64,000 nt of DNA from Gammaproteobacteria bacterium (GCA_022823625.1 JAJEHQ010000037.1:62001-126000); one strand, 5' to 3'; numbered from the stretch's first letter, positions 1-10,063 are shown. Numbers and translations: made by a program. Notes: generated by a model not told the origin, from the letters alone.

Positions 1-410
<410 letters not shown>

Positions 411-460
411 TCACACTACTTCCAATTTTAATTTTTGTCAGTGTCATCAGGTTAATTAGA

Positions 461-479
461 TTGGATTATAACAATCCAA
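461..479. repeat. Inverted repeat TTGGATT-N5-AATCCAA
   Basis: A perfect 7-bp inverted repeat with a five-base centre lies between the hydrolase stop (519) and the tmm start (344). It is flanked by TTAATT on one side and ATTAAT on the other. It could be a regulator-binding dyad for tmm or a weak hairpin ending the hydrolase transcript; no T-tract follows on the minus strand, which favours the first reading slightly. Confidence 0.4.
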
Positions 480-518
480 ATTAATATGTTGAATACACCG
501 TTTTTTTGAATTCAAATT

Positions 519-1352
519 CTATCGCCAGGGGGAAATGGGTCTCTTGGTGGCAATTGTTTGAATGAATTGAGTGCTACGGCTCAGAAGGGCATCTGGGTGC
601 GTTCGATGTGGTGCGTGACCGCAGCCAGGAATTTCCATATATTCTGAATTTGGCAGTTTTTGGATAATACTGTTGACCTGACCAACGGTACCGTATTCGT
701 CCTTTGTGCCTTGAACGATCAGCAAGGGAGATTGAATTTTATGCAATTCAGATTCAATGGACCAACTGCGAAACGCCTGATCAAGCCACACTTGAGACCA
801 GCCGCTAAAAGTAGCATTTGCGTCAATGTGGTGGGCTGAAAACTTGATTTTCATATCACCGGTTCCGTAAGTTTTTTTCAGTCTGTTGATGCTGTTCACG
901 GTAACTGCTTCAACCATAATGTGCGGCGCAACTACAATCAGTCCGTTGACAAAGTCAGCAAACCTGCTCGCATAAAGCAGGGCGATAGAGGCCCCATCGC
1001 TGTGACCGAATAGGTAAATCTGGTCCCGGCTACCATCAATACCAAGATTAGTAAGTAATGCCGGCAATACTTCATAGGCCTGCCGATGCATGAAGTCAGT
1101 GCCCCAAAATTCGTTTGTAGGAAATGGCGTTGACTGGCCATAGCCGGGCCGTGAGTATACAAGGCCACGGCATCGGGTGGCTGCACATAATCGGTTTGGA
1201 AAGTCTTTCCAAAGACGCAGCGATCCGAGACCTTCATGTAAAAAGACGATTAAAGGAGCTACTGGATTTTCGATTCCGACGCATGTGTATTCCAGTCTTA
1301 TGCTGCGTTGGTCCCAGTAAAGTTTGGTAAACGCAGGCTCACCAGCCGTCAT
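519..1352 (-). CDS. Alpha/beta hydrolase in benzoate-CoA ligase operon
   Basis: A 277-residue alpha/beta-hydrolase-fold protein. The oxyanion-side motif is FLHEGLGS (about residues 37-44), the nucleophile elbow is GHSDG with Ser as nucleophile, the acid is likely the Asp of GTKDEYG, and the catalytic His lies in GCGHAPH. Length is normal for the family. Its ATG overlaps the stop of the benzoate-CoA ligase by four bases (ATGA), so the two are almost certainly translated together. That context suggests a role in aromatic acid metabolism, for example hydrolysing an aromatic ester or a CoA thioester, but the substrate cannot be read from the sequence. It has no signal peptide and should be cytosolic. 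Confidence 0.85.
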   Translation of the reverse strand: MTAGEPAFTKLYWDQRSIRLEYTCVGIENPVAPLIVFLHEGLGSLRLWKDFPNRLCAATRCRGLVYSRPGYGQSTPFPTNEFWGTDFMHRQAYEVLPALLTNLGIDGSRDQIYLFGHSDGASIALLYASRFADFVNGLIVVAPHIMVEAVTVNSINRLKKTYGTGDMKIKFSAHHIDANATFSGWSQVWLDQAFRSWSIESELHKIQSPLLIVQGTKDEYGTVGQVNSIIQKLPNSEYMEIPGCGHAPHRTHPDALLSRSTQFIQTIATKRPISPWR

Positions 1353-2914
1353 GTTGATCGATCTTGTTCCCGAAGTTTAAAGCGTTGAATTTTCCCTGTT
1401 GCTGTTTTGGGTAAGGCATCAACGAATTCGATGAACCTGGGATATTTGTAGGGTGCGATTTTGTCTTTGACAAAATCTTTGAGTTCCTTGGCATCCGCGC
1501 TGGCGCCTTCTTTCAATACAACAAATGCCTTGGTTTTTGTAAGTCCATCAGCGTCTATATGGCCAATGACAGCGGTTTCGAGTACCGCTGAATGTTGAAC
1601 CAGAGTCGATTCAACTTCAAATGGTGAGACATAAACTCCGCTTACCTTCAGCATGTCATCCGTACGACCGGAATAAGTGTAAGTACCGTTGCTATTACGG
1701 ATATATTTGTCACCGCTTTTCATCCAGTCGCCTTGAAATGTTGAGCGGGTCTTCTCCCGATTGTTCCAGTACATCAAGGCTGCACTGGGACCTTTGACAT
1801 AGAGTTCACCGATCTCTCCATCTTCTGTCTGACTTCCATCCTCATTTCGAAGTTCAATTTCGTAGCCAGGTACCGGAACTCCTGTAGTTCCGTAGTGTAC
1901 ATTGCCTGGCTGATTTGAAAGATAGATGTGAAGCATTTCCGTAGAGCCGATGCCGTCAATGACTTCGGCACCAAAAGTCTCGGTGAATTTTCGTCCGATT
2001 CCCGCCGGCAGCGGTTCGCCTGCAGATGAAGCCAGTCTCAATGAAACATCGTTTTTTGATGGCAGATCAGCAGATGCGAGCATACCTGCGTAGCCCGTTG
2101 GAGCGCCGAAAAATACAGTCGGCTGGTCCTTCATCCAGCGGGTGAATACAGCACCTGGCGTGGGTCGCTCTGGCATCAGTACGACAGAGGCACCGACACT
2201 GAGTGGAAAACTTAATGCGTTGCCAAGCCCGTAGGCGAAAAACAGCTTTGCTGCTGAAAAGCAGATATCTGATTCGGTTAATCTGAGCACACCCTTGCCG
2301 TAGAGTTCAGCGGTCCAATAGAGATTTGCGTGACTATGTACCGTACCCTTAGGTTGACCTGTAGAACCCGATGAGTAGAGCCAGAATCCAGGTTCATCCG
2401 GGTGCGTTTCAGCAGCACTTTCCATTGGATCAGAATTCATCAGAAAGGCGTCAAATTCCACTGCTTTATCTGGCAAAAAATCCGCACTACCACTGACAAC
2501 GATCGTCGTTACATCGAGATTCTCATTATCAATAGCGGTAGTCAGTACAGATAGTAATGGCTCCGAGACAATGATCACTTTCGCTCGGCAGTCTTTCAGT
2601 ATGAACTGATAGTCGCTAGCGGTAAGCAAAGTATTGACAGCAACTGGAACGACACCAGCATACAGAGCGCCGAGAAAAGCAACCGGCCAATCACTGTTAT
2701 CGTGCATCAGGATCAAAACCCGTTCCTCTCTACGCATTCCACTTGACACTAAACCAGCAGCCATTCGCTTAGTCGCATCAGCAAGGTCACCGTAGGACAG
2801 ATCTTTTTGGTCATCTCGATATGCGAGTTTATCGAGCCGCCCGATATTGACTGAAATCAGATGTGCTGCAAAGTTAAACGGAATGTCAGGTGCTAGAGTG
2901 TTTTCAGTGTCCAT
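1349..2914 (-). CDS. bclA: Benzoate-CoA ligase
   Basis: A 521-residue member of the adenylate-forming acyl-CoA synthetase family. The P-loop-like AMP-binding motif is YSSGSTGQPKGTVH, and the C-terminal lysine segment ends PKTATGKIQRFKLR. The YSSGSTG form and the start (IPFNFAAHLI) match the benzoate-CoA ligase subgroup, which activates benzoate to benzoyl-CoA with ATP. An upstream GTG at 2944 is in frame, but the ATG at 2914 has GGAG about seven bases before it and is preferred. It lies first in a two-gene operon with the hydrolase and diverges from boxC-boxB. With boxBC next door the benzoate assignment is well supported, though related aromatic acids may also be used. Confidence 0.9.
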   Translation of the reverse strand: MDTENTLAPDIPFNFAAHLISVNIGRLDKLAYRDDQKDLSYGDLADATKRMAAGLVSSGMRREERVLILMHDNSDWPVAFLGALYAGVVPVAVNTLLTASDYQFILKDCRAKVIIVSEPLLSVLTTAIDNENLDVTTIVVSGSADFLPDKAVEFDAFLMNSDPMESAAETHPDEPGFWLYSSGSTGQPKGTVHSHANLYWTAELYGKGVLRLTESDICFSAAKLFFAYGLGNALSFPLSVGASVVLMPERPTPGAVFTRWMKDQPTVFFGAPTGYAGMLASADLPSKNDVSLRLASSAGEPLPAGIGRKFTETFGAEVIDGIGSTEMLHIYLSNQPGNVHYGTTGVPVPGYEIELRNEDGSQTEDGEIGELYVKGPSAALMYWNNREKTRSTFQGDWMKSGDKYIRNSNGTYTYSGRTDDMLKVSGVYVSPFEVESTLVQHSAVLETAVIGHIDADGLTKTKAFVVLKEGASADAKELKDFVKDKIAPYKYPRFIEFVDALPKTATGKIQRFKLREQDRST

Positions 2915-3191
2915 TACTGTTTCTCCGAAACCGGATGTGCTCACAGAGATTCACATCACCCATCAGAACAGGTAAATTAATCCAATACGGGTGTCGAGTC
3001 GATTTCAATTCAAATCATTTTATATCGGATATGCGACATCAGAATTAAACGCTGCCGACAGATTGTCCCTCAATGACAATACGATACATGGGGCCCATGT
3101 AGGTTGAAAATTGTGCAGTGATGAAATTCGAACCTATGAATGGATAATAATACGAAGATTGATCGAATCAGGAATTTAAGGAACCCCACCG
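2915..3191. promoter_or_regulatory. Divergent control region, bclA / boxC
   Basis: This 277-bp gap separates the 5' ends of two oppositely transcribed operons of the same pathway, so promoters for both must lie here. The strand is AT-rich around 3000-3030 (TTTCAATTCAAATCATTTTATA). I could not identify convincing paired -35/-10 boxes or a clear dyad for a BoxR/BzdR-type repressor, and no regulator gene is present in the window. Confidence 0.4.
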
Positions 3192-4847
3192 TTGCAAGAA
3201 TCCAACCAAGTTGACTACCAAACCGATCCATCGAAATATCAACATTGGAGAATCGCTATTGAAGCGCCAATCGCATTCCTGTCGGCGGATGTCGATGAAA
3301 ATGCCGGATTGCGCCCAGGTTATAAGCTTAAGCTGAATAGTTACGATTTAGGTGTCGATATTGAGCTTAACGATGCCTTGAATCGCCTTCGATTTGAACA
3401 TCCAGAAGTTCGAACAGTGATTATTACCAGTGCCAAGGACCGGGTATTTTGTTCAGGTGCAAATATTTTCATGCTCGGTTCAAGCAGTCATGCCTGGAAA
3501 GTCAACTTTTGTAAATTTACCAACGAAACCCGAAACGGCATAGAAGATTCATCTGCTAATAGCGGGCTTAAGTTTATTGCAGCAATCAATGGTGTATGCG
3601 CAGGGGGCGGTTATGAGCTTGCGCTTGCGTGTGATGAAATCATATTGATCGATGACCGCTCCAGTGCTGTCAGCCTGCCTGAAGTTCCACTGTTGGGGGT
3701 TTTGCCGGGTACGGGTGGATTGACGCGTCTAACCGACAAACGACAGGTTCGACACGATTTGGCCGACATATTCTGTACAACAGCAGAAGGTATTCGAGGC
3801 CTAAAAGCCAAGGATTGGCGACTGGTTGATGACATTGCCAAACCCGCGGTGTTCGATAAAAGAGTCAGAGAACGCGCGCTGGAAATGAGCGATTTGAGTG
3901 ATCGACCAGCCAACGCCCGCCCGGTCATACTGCAACCGGTTGAGCGCGAAGATACTGGAAATGAAATTCGCTACGAGCATGTCAGCGTCGAGATTGATCG
4001 AAAGGCGCGTACAGCAACATTCACAGTTTCAATGCCGACAGAATCAACTGCTGCAAATGTGGAAGAATTCGAGGAAGCTGGTGCTGACTGGTACCCGCTA
4101 CGGCTTGCCCAGGAATTGGATGATGCCATTCTATGGATGCGCACCAATGAACTAGAAACGGGAGTCTGGCTGATAAAAACGAGAGGAGAGATTGAATCGG
4201 TACTATCGATGGATCGAATCCTGCTTGAAAACCGGGACCACTGGTTCGTTCGGGAGACAATCGGTTATCTGCGCCGCGTCTTCGGTCGACTTGACGTCAG
4301 TTCAAGAAGTCTGTTTGCGATCATTGACGAAGGATCATGCTTTGCCGGCAGTTTCTTCGAGTTGGCACTCGCCTGTGACCGAAGCTATCACTTGTCCCTG
4401 CCAGGTGAAGACAGTGCACCGAACATAGCTTTGAGTGAATTGAATTTTGGCGCGCTGTCAATGCTTACTGGAGAAAGCCGACTGGTGAGAAGATTTTATG
4501 GAAACTCCAAAATACTGGAGTTACTCAAAGCAAAGGTGGGTAGAGCAATTGATGCTGATACCGCTTATGAACTGGGTTTGGTAACCATTAATCCGGATGA
4601 ACTTGACTGGGAGGACGAAATTAGAATTGCAATCGAGGAGCGTGTTTCCATGTCGCCGGACGCGCTGACTGGTATGGAATCCAATCTTCGGTTCAATGGC
4701 CAGGAAACAATGTTGACTCGAATATTCGGTCGACTGACAGCATGGCAGAACTGGATATTTCAACGTCCGAATGCAACAGGTGAATCCGGTTCACTCAAGG
4801 TGTATGGTTCGGGTGAGAAAGCAAAGTTTGACTGGGACCGCGTTTAG
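3192..4847 (+). CDS. boxC: Benzoyl-CoA-dihydrodiol lyase BoxC
   Basis: A 551-residue double crotonase-fold protein. It contains LRPGYKLKLNSYDLGVDIEL (about residues 41-60), CSGANIFMLG, and the oxyanion-hole region INGVCAGGGYELALACDE, with a second, weaker crotonase half ending near residue 500. This combination is specific for BoxC, the enzyme that opens the non-aromatic ring of 2,3-epoxybenzoyl-CoA hydrolytically to 3,4-dehydroadipyl-CoA semialdehyde and formate. The start is a TTG at 3192 with AAGGA nine bases upstream. It is followed after 27 bases by boxB. Length is as expected for the family. Confidence 0.94.
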   Translation: MQESNQVDYQTDPSKYQHWRIAIEAPIAFLSADVDENAGLRPGYKLKLNSYDLGVDIELNDALNRLRFEHPEVRTVIITSAKDRVFCSGANIFMLGSSSHAWKVNFCKFTNETRNGIEDSSANSGLKFIAAINGVCAGGGYELALACDEIILIDDRSSAVSLPEVPLLGVLPGTGGLTRLTDKRQVRHDLADIFCTTAEGIRGLKAKDWRLVDDIAKPAVFDKRVRERALEMSDLSDRPANARPVILQPVEREDTGNEIRYEHVSVEIDRKARTATFTVSMPTESTAANVEEFEEAGADWYPLRLAQELDDAILWMRTNELETGVWLIKTRGEIESVLSMDRILLENRDHWFVRETIGYLRRVFGRLDVSSRSLFAIIDEGSCFAGSFFELALACDRSYHLSLPGEDSAPNIALSELNFGALSMLTGESRLVRRFYGNSKILELLKAKVGRAIDADTAYELGLVTINPDELDWEDEIRIAIEERVSMSPDALTGMESNLRFNGQETMLTRIFGRLTAWQNWIFQRPNATGESGSLKVYGSGEKAKFDWDRV

Positions 4848-4874
4848 GTTCAATTACTTCATTGAATATTGACT

Positions 4875-6305
4875 ATGACAACTTCTATCAACTACAACGA
4901 AAAAATTCCAAATAACGTTAATTTAAGCGAAGATCGGGCGTTGCGACGCGCATTGGAGCACTGGCAGCCGAATTATCTGAATTGGTGGCAGGAGATGGGC
5001 CCGGACGGAACGGGCAATTATGACGTTTATCTTCGAACAGCAATCAGCGTCGACCCCAAGGGCTGGGCAAACTACGATTACGTGAAGATGCCGAGCTATC
5101 GCTGGGGCATATTTTTAAGCCCGCCAGAACAGGACAGAAAGATTCATTTTGGTGATCACAAAGGTGAAGATGCCTGGCAGACTGTACCCGGTGAACACCG
5201 AGCCAATTTGCGCAGAATCATTGTTACGCAGGGTGATACTGAACCGGCATCCGTTGAGCAGCAGCGCCACCTTGGACATACCGCACCGAGTCTTTACGAT
5301 CTTCGAAACATTTTTCAGATCAATGTCGAGGAAGGGCGTCATCTGTGGGCAATGGTATATCTGCTGCATAAGTACTTCGGACGCGACGGTCGAGAAGAAG
5401 GTGAGGCTTTATTGGAACGCCGAAGCGGAGAGGAAGACAATCCAAGAATACTGCAGGCGTTCAATGAGAGAACCCCCGATTGGCTGGCGTTTTTCATGTT
5501 TACTTACTTTACCGACCGCGACGGCAAGTTTCAGCTTTGTGCGCTGGCGGAATCGGGATTCGATCCATTGTCGCGAACAACCCGATTTATGTTGACTGAG
5601 GAAGCACATCATATGTTTATTGGTGAGTCGGGTGTTTCCCGTATTCTTCAAAGAACCTGTCAGGTAATGAATGAATTGAAGACCGATGACCCGCACACAT
5701 TGCGTGAAAATGGTGTCATTGATCTGGACACTGTGCAGCGCTATCTCAATTTCCACTACAGTGTGACAATTGACCTGTTTGGCGCGGATGAATCCAGCAA
5801 TGCTGCAATTTTCTACTCCAGTGGTTTGAAGGGACGATTCGAAGAAAGCAAGCAGGATGACGATCACCGACTGAGGGAAGACTGGTATGGCGTATTGGAA
5901 GTTCGCGATGGAAAGCTTGTCGAGCGTCAAGTGCCGAAACTGAATGCGCTGAATGAAGTTCTTCGGGATAAATTTATCACGGACAGCATCCGAGGAGTTA
6001 AGCGTTGGAATCGAGTAATGGAGAAGGCTGGTATTCCTTTTCGACTGGTATTGCCGCACAAGGCCTTCAATCGAAAAATCGGTTCATTGGCTGGCGTGCG
6101 AATCTCTCCGACAGGTCAGGTTATCACTGAATCTACCTGGAATGCTGAGATTGACAGTTGGCTGCCATCCGTTTCAGACCGCGCATTTGTTGCAAACTTG
6201 ATGGGTAGAGTTGCAGAACCAGGACAGTTCGCCAACTGGATTGCACCTCCGGCTTTCGGTGTCAATGGACAGCCAGCGGATTTTCAATACGTTCGATTCG
6301 ATTGA
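4875..6305 (+). CDS. boxB: Benzoyl-CoA 2,3-epoxidase subunit BoxB
   Basis: A 476-residue di-iron oxygenase that epoxidises benzoyl-CoA at C2-C3. The N-terminus INYNEKIPNNVNLSED followed by RALEHWQPNYLNWW is the BoxB signature. Metal ligands of the ferritin-like core are visible as EEGRH (residues 152-156) and TEEAHH (241-246). I prefer the ATG at 4875 over the TTG two codons earlier. The partner reductase BoxA, which normally passes electrons from NADPH to BoxB, is not found anywhere in the window, so it must be encoded elsewhere or replaced. The gene sits between boxC and the beta-oxidation genes in one orientation. Confidence 0.94.
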   Translation: MTTSINYNEKIPNNVNLSEDRALRRALEHWQPNYLNWWQEMGPDGTGNYDVYLRTAISVDPKGWANYDYVKMPSYRWGIFLSPPEQDRKIHFGDHKGEDAWQTVPGEHRANLRRIIVTQGDTEPASVEQQRHLGHTAPSLYDLRNIFQINVEEGRHLWAMVYLLHKYFGRDGREEGEALLERRSGEEDNPRILQAFNERTPDWLAFFMFTYFTDRDGKFQLCALAESGFDPLSRTTRFMLTEEAHHMFIGESGVSRILQRTCQVMNELKTDDPHTLRENGVIDLDTVQRYLNFHYSVTIDLFGADESSNAAIFYSSGLKGRFEESKQDDDHRLREDWYGVLEVRDGKLVERQVPKLNALNEVLRDKFITDSIRGVKRWNRVMEKAGIPFRLVLPHKAFNRKIGSLAGVRISPTGQVITESTWNAEIDSWLPSVSDRAFVANLMGRVAEPGQFANWIAPPAFGVNGQPADFQYVRFD

Positions 6306-6386
6306 TCCTATTCTACGTCTCTTCAAGAGCCTTGGCTCATCTGCCTTCCGGTTGGATTTGAGTGGAGAAGTGACATCTGCTTTGCG

Positions 6387-7898
6387 ATGAATTTTCGAGT
6401 GAACCTAAATCCTCAAAATACAAAAGTGTTTGTTGCAGGTGCTGGTGTAATGGGTATGGGTATTGCCCAACTGGTAGCGCAGTCGGGATACTCGGTATTG
6501 CTGTACGATGTCTGCCAGTCTCGGTCTAAATCGGCGAAAGAAAATCTTGGGAAAACATTCGAGCATTTGGTGAGCAGGGAAAAGTTAAGCTCGGAAGAAG
6601 CAACTCAGTTTTATTCGCGTATCGAACTTGCTTCAGACTTGGCTGATGCGAGTCAGGCCGGAATTGTCATTGAAGCGATTGTTGAAGACTCGGTGGTAAA
6701 AACGATGCTATTTCAATCCTTGGAAGAGTTCGTATCCTCGAAGTGTATTCTTGCTTCCAACACCTCATCATTGTCGATAACTGAACTCGGTAGCGGACTG
6801 AATTATCCAGACCGACTGGTTGGAATTCATTTTTTCAATCCAGCGCCTGTTATGAAACTGGTTGAGGTGATTTCGGGTATGCAGACTTCGTCTGCCGTTA
6901 CTGATCAGGTGGTTCATCTGGTCAAGACCTGGGGAAAGATTCCTGTTCGTGCGAATTCAACTCCTGGTTTCATCGTTAATCGGATTGCGCGCCCATTCTA
7001 TGCAGAAGCACTGGCTTTGCTTCAGGAACGCACAATTGAACCTAAGGATTTGGACCGCTGCTTCAGGGGTGCGGGTTTTCGCATGGGGCCTTGTGAACTC
7101 ATGGACTTGATCGGACACGATACAAACTATCAGGTCACAACGTCTATCTTTGAAGGAAATTATTTTGATCGTCGATTTACTCCATCCCTGATACAAAAAT
7201 CTCTCATTGATGCCGGATTCCTTGGTAGGAAGAGTGGGCGAGGATTCTACGACTACAGTAAATCTCAGGAAAAGTTTGAACCTGAAACTATCCCATCAGA
7301 ACCTGACAAGATTCCGGATTGGCCAAACCTGTTCTTACACGGTTCAAGTCCTGTTGCCGATCACATCGATTCCATACTCAGAAAATTCGGCCTTTCCTTT
7401 CAGAGAGAGAATGCTTCAGGCGGGTGTGAACTAGAATCCAATGGTACAAAATTGGTGCTAACAGATGGTCGAATGGCTTCTCAGTTGGGAAAAGAAGTGG
7501 CTGTGTTTGATTTGATATTTGAGCCCAATCAAAGTCCAATCGTTGCTTATGCCGTTTCAAACCATTCATCGAAAAACTTTGTCTCAGACGTTGAAAATTG
7601 GCTTCGGTTGTTTGGAATTCGACCGCTTTTGGTCCAAGACTCAGCAGGACTTTTAATTGCGAGAACGGTAGCCATGCTGATCAATGAAGCGTCAGATGCG
7701 GTTTTACAGGGTGTTTGTAGTGAATCGGATGCCGACATTGCAATCAAGGCAGGTCTCAACTATCCGGCTGGTCCGTTTGAGTGGTTGAATTTGGTCGGGG
7801 TTGACTACGTTGTAGACTTCATTGAAAATCTTGCTGAGGTATATCGGGGCGAGCGTTACCGGGTTAGTCCTTTCTTGCTTCGACAAAGATCGAACTAG
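6387..7898 (+). CDS. 3-hydroxyacyl-CoA dehydrogenase, PaaH-like
   Basis: A 503-residue NAD-dependent dehydrogenase with the nucleotide-binding GAGVMGMG at residues 18-25, SNTSSLSI at 124-131 and HFFNPAP at 148-154 containing the catalytic His. A first C-terminal 3HCDH domain follows (PGFIVNRIARPFYAEA) and a second one is appended after about residue 400 (LLIARTVAMLINEASDAV). The two-C-domain architecture of about 500 residues is that of PaaH/PaaC-type 3-hydroxyadipyl-CoA dehydrogenases. In this operon it would oxidise 3-hydroxyadipyl-CoA to 3-oxoadipyl-CoA, the step before the thiolase encoded next. No enoyl-CoA hydratase for the preceding step is present. Confidence 0.88.
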   Translation: MNFRVNLNPQNTKVFVAGAGVMGMGIAQLVAQSGYSVLLYDVCQSRSKSAKENLGKTFEHLVSREKLSSEEATQFYSRIELASDLADASQAGIVIEAIVEDSVVKTMLFQSLEEFVSSKCILASNTSSLSITELGSGLNYPDRLVGIHFFNPAPVMKLVEVISGMQTSSAVTDQVVHLVKTWGKIPVRANSTPGFIVNRIARPFYAEALALLQERTIEPKDLDRCFRGAGFRMGPCELMDLIGHDTNYQVTTSIFEGNYFDRRFTPSLIQKSLIDAGFLGRKSGRGFYDYSKSQEKFEPETIPSEPDKIPDWPNLFLHGSSPVADHIDSILRKFGLSFQRENASGGCELESNGTKLVLTDGRMASQLGKEVAVFDLIFEPNQSPIVAYAVSNHSSKNFVSDVENWLRLFGIRPLLVQDSAGLLIARTVAMLINEASDAVLQGVCSESDADIAIKAGLNYPAGPFEWLNLVGVDYVVDFIENLAEVYRGERYRVSPFLLRQRSN

Positions 7899-7966
7899 AA
7901 CGACTTCTTTATAAAAAGCAAACTTTGAATGTGCATTGAATACCAGGAATCGATGAGAATGGATCG

Positions 7967-9172
7967 ATGAGTGAAGCATACATCTGTGATGCAATCCGTA
8001 CGCCTTTCGGACGTTATGCCGGTGCCTTGGCGTCTATTCGTACCGATGACCTCGCTGCCATTCCGTTACATTCGATAATGGCTCGTAATCCGACAGTGGA
8101 CTGGCAGGCAGCTGACGAAGTCATTCTAGGCTGCGCTAATCAGGCAGGGGAGGACAATCGCAATGTTGCCAGAATGGCTGTTTTGCTCGCTGGGTTACCT
8201 GAATCTGTTCCAGCTTCCACCATCAATCGCTTGTGTGGTTCAGGTATGGATGCGGTTGGTTCAGCCGCTAGAGCGATCAAGTGTGGCGAGGCAGATCTGA
8301 TAATTGCGGGCGGTGTCGAAAGTATGAGTCGCGCACCCTTTGTGATGCCAAAGGCAGATCGGGGATTCAGTCGAAGCAACACCATATATGACACCACATT
8401 AGGTTGGAGATTTGTCAATGAAAGAATCAAAGCGCAATATGGTGTCGACTCAATGATTGCTACAGCTGAAAATGTTGCGTTTGAATGCGGTATCAGCCGA
8501 GAAGATCAGGATCAATTTGCATTCAACTCCCAGCTGAAAGTTGCTCGCGCCAAAGAAAACGGATTCTTTGAGAAGGAAATCGTTTCCGTTAGCATGCCCA
8601 CAAAAAAGAGTGCACCAACTGAGGTCAGCGAGGACGAACACCCTCGATTGTCTTCACTGCAGGACTTGGCAAAGTTGAAGCCGATTGATCGTTCCTATGG
8701 AACCGTTACTGCAGGGAATGCATCGGGAATTAATGATGGCGCATGTGCACTACTGATGGCCAGTGACGCTGCGGTCGCTCGGTTTGGTTTAATGCCTCGA
8801 GCGCGCGTGCTGGGAATGGCTACTGCGGGTTTGGCACCAAGAGTGATGGGATTGGGTCCAGTTCCAGCAACTCAGAGATTAATGGAAAGAATTGGCGTAA
8901 GTCTTTCTCAGTTTGGAATCATTGAAATTAATGAAGCATTTGCTGCTCAGGTAGTCGCTGTGATACGCGGTCTTGGAATTGCTGATTATGACGAAAGGAT
9001 CAATCCCAATGGCGGTGCAATTGCATTGGGACATCCTTTAGGTGCGAGTGGAGCTCGGTTGGCAACGACTGCGATCAACCAGATGCATTCGGCTGACAGT
9101 CGCTATGCATTGTGCACAATGTGTGTTGGTGTGGGACAGGGGATTTCAATCGCCCTTGAACGGGTAAGTTAG
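7967..9172 (+). CDS. pcaF: 3-oxoadipyl-CoA thiolase
   Basis: A 401-residue thiolase with the acyl-accepting Cys90 in NRLCGSG, the NEAFA motif, His356 in GHPLGASGARLATT and Cys386 in CVGVGQG. The segment TLGWRFVN is typical of the PcaF/PaaJ subgroup that splits 3-oxoadipyl-CoA to succinyl-CoA and acetyl-CoA. It closes the box operon, feeding both products to the citric acid cycle. The ATG at 7967 is 68 bases after the dehydrogenase stop. The symbol could equally be paaJ; the reaction is the same. Confidence 0.88.
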   Translation: MSEAYICDAIRTPFGRYAGALASIRTDDLAAIPLHSIMARNPTVDWQAADEVILGCANQAGEDNRNVARMAVLLAGLPESVPASTINRLCGSGMDAVGSAARAIKCGEADLIIAGGVESMSRAPFVMPKADRGFSRSNTIYDTTLGWRFVNERIKAQYGVDSMIATAENVAFECGISREDQDQFAFNSQLKVARAKENGFFEKEIVSVSMPTKKSAPTEVSEDEHPRLSSLQDLAKLKPIDRSYGTVTAGNASGINDGACALLMASDAAVARFGLMPRARVLGMATAGLAPRVMGLGPVPATQRLMERIGVSLSQFGIIEINEAFAAQVVAVIRGLGIADYDERINPNGGAIALGHPLGASGARLATTAINQMHSADSRYALCTMCVGVGQGISIALERVS

Positions 9173-9500
9173 TCTGACCTAAATATCATCAAAAAAAGAG
9201 TCAAAATCAAACAAAATCTCCCCTGACGCTAAAATACGATTCCTGTGTTCACTATGGCTTTTCCCTTGCCGCCTCGATAAGCAGTCAGCACAGGTCGAGA
9301 ACAGACCGGCAAATTGGAGCCTAGGGTTGTTCAAGCGAGAAATCCACAGAATTACCAGCGCATGTTCCCCAAACGACTGCGACCGCACCGTTCATCGCAA
9401 AATTGTTCGATAACTGTGCTGCGGGAATGTTCAACCGGTCTTTAAAGGGTCGAATTTGCTTCTCAGAGAGTGGAAATCAGCTATTGGTGCAATTTGCGGG
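9173..9500. other. Gene-free spacer with an unrecognised open frame
   Basis: This 328-bp stretch lies between the thiolase stop and the PIN-toxin stop. A minus-strand frame of 69 codons (9388-9179) is open and contains STCADCLSRRQGKSH, but it has no ribosome-binding site and I do not recognise a family. It could be a relic of a mobile or repeated element. No convincing terminator was seen for the box operon. Confidence 0.35.
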
Positions 9501-10059
9501 CTAGATTAATTCTATATAGTCTTGTAACAATTGTCCCGTGATTGGAAGACCCGACGTTGCTAAGTTGTCCAAGTAATCTACTGCGTTTATTTCAGGATTC
9601 TGGAGCCTTGCTCGAATTCGTTTGACACAAGAGATAACAGCACCTTGATTTAATAAATAATGGTGTTTGATAAACTCATCCGGATGAATCGCTTCTACGT
9701 CAAACGGGGATAGGTGATTTTTTGGAAAATCTTTAAGATTTGTTGTAACTATATGTTGAGCGCCACATTTCACTGCAGCCGCCAACACATGGCAATCCTT
9801 GGAATCTGGCAAGGTAATGCTGTCGATCAATGATTCGTAGTTTCTAACGATTGCATCTGGAATAGCCTCATCCATAAGCGACTTGGTTCTTTGAATTGAG
9901 TTCTCAATCTCAGGTCGTTTTTTTTACCAGATTGCCGACCCACTCTTGATGAATCTGATCTGTCCATTTGGCTTGCACCAAATCTGCAACTGCAAATTCC
10001 GAAAGGATATCTCTTACAGGTGCAGGATAAAGAACACATGCATCATATACCGCGATCAA
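9501..10059 (-). pseudogene. PIN-domain toxin, frameshifted at an A8 tract
   Basis: Read leftward from a TTG at 10059, the frame begins with AVYDACVLYPAPVRDIL and AKWTDQIHQEWVGNLVKK, the opening of a common PIN-domain RNase toxin family. It then hits a stop just after a run of eight A residues (T8 at 9918-9925 on the plus strand). Removing one A joins it smoothly to a second frame, RPEIENSIQRTKSLMDEAIPD, that continues with LPDSKDCHVLAAA and TTNLKDFP to the stop at 9501. The metal-binding acidic residues are therefore split across the shift. It follows the antitoxin by four bases. Inactivation, phase variation, slippage decoding or a sequencing error would all look the same here. Confidence 0.8.
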
Positions 10060-10063
10060 TTCG

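Noticed and set aside
5409-6059. 216-codon minus-strand frame opposite boxB
   Set aside because: Overlaps a certain gene, no ribosome site, no family.
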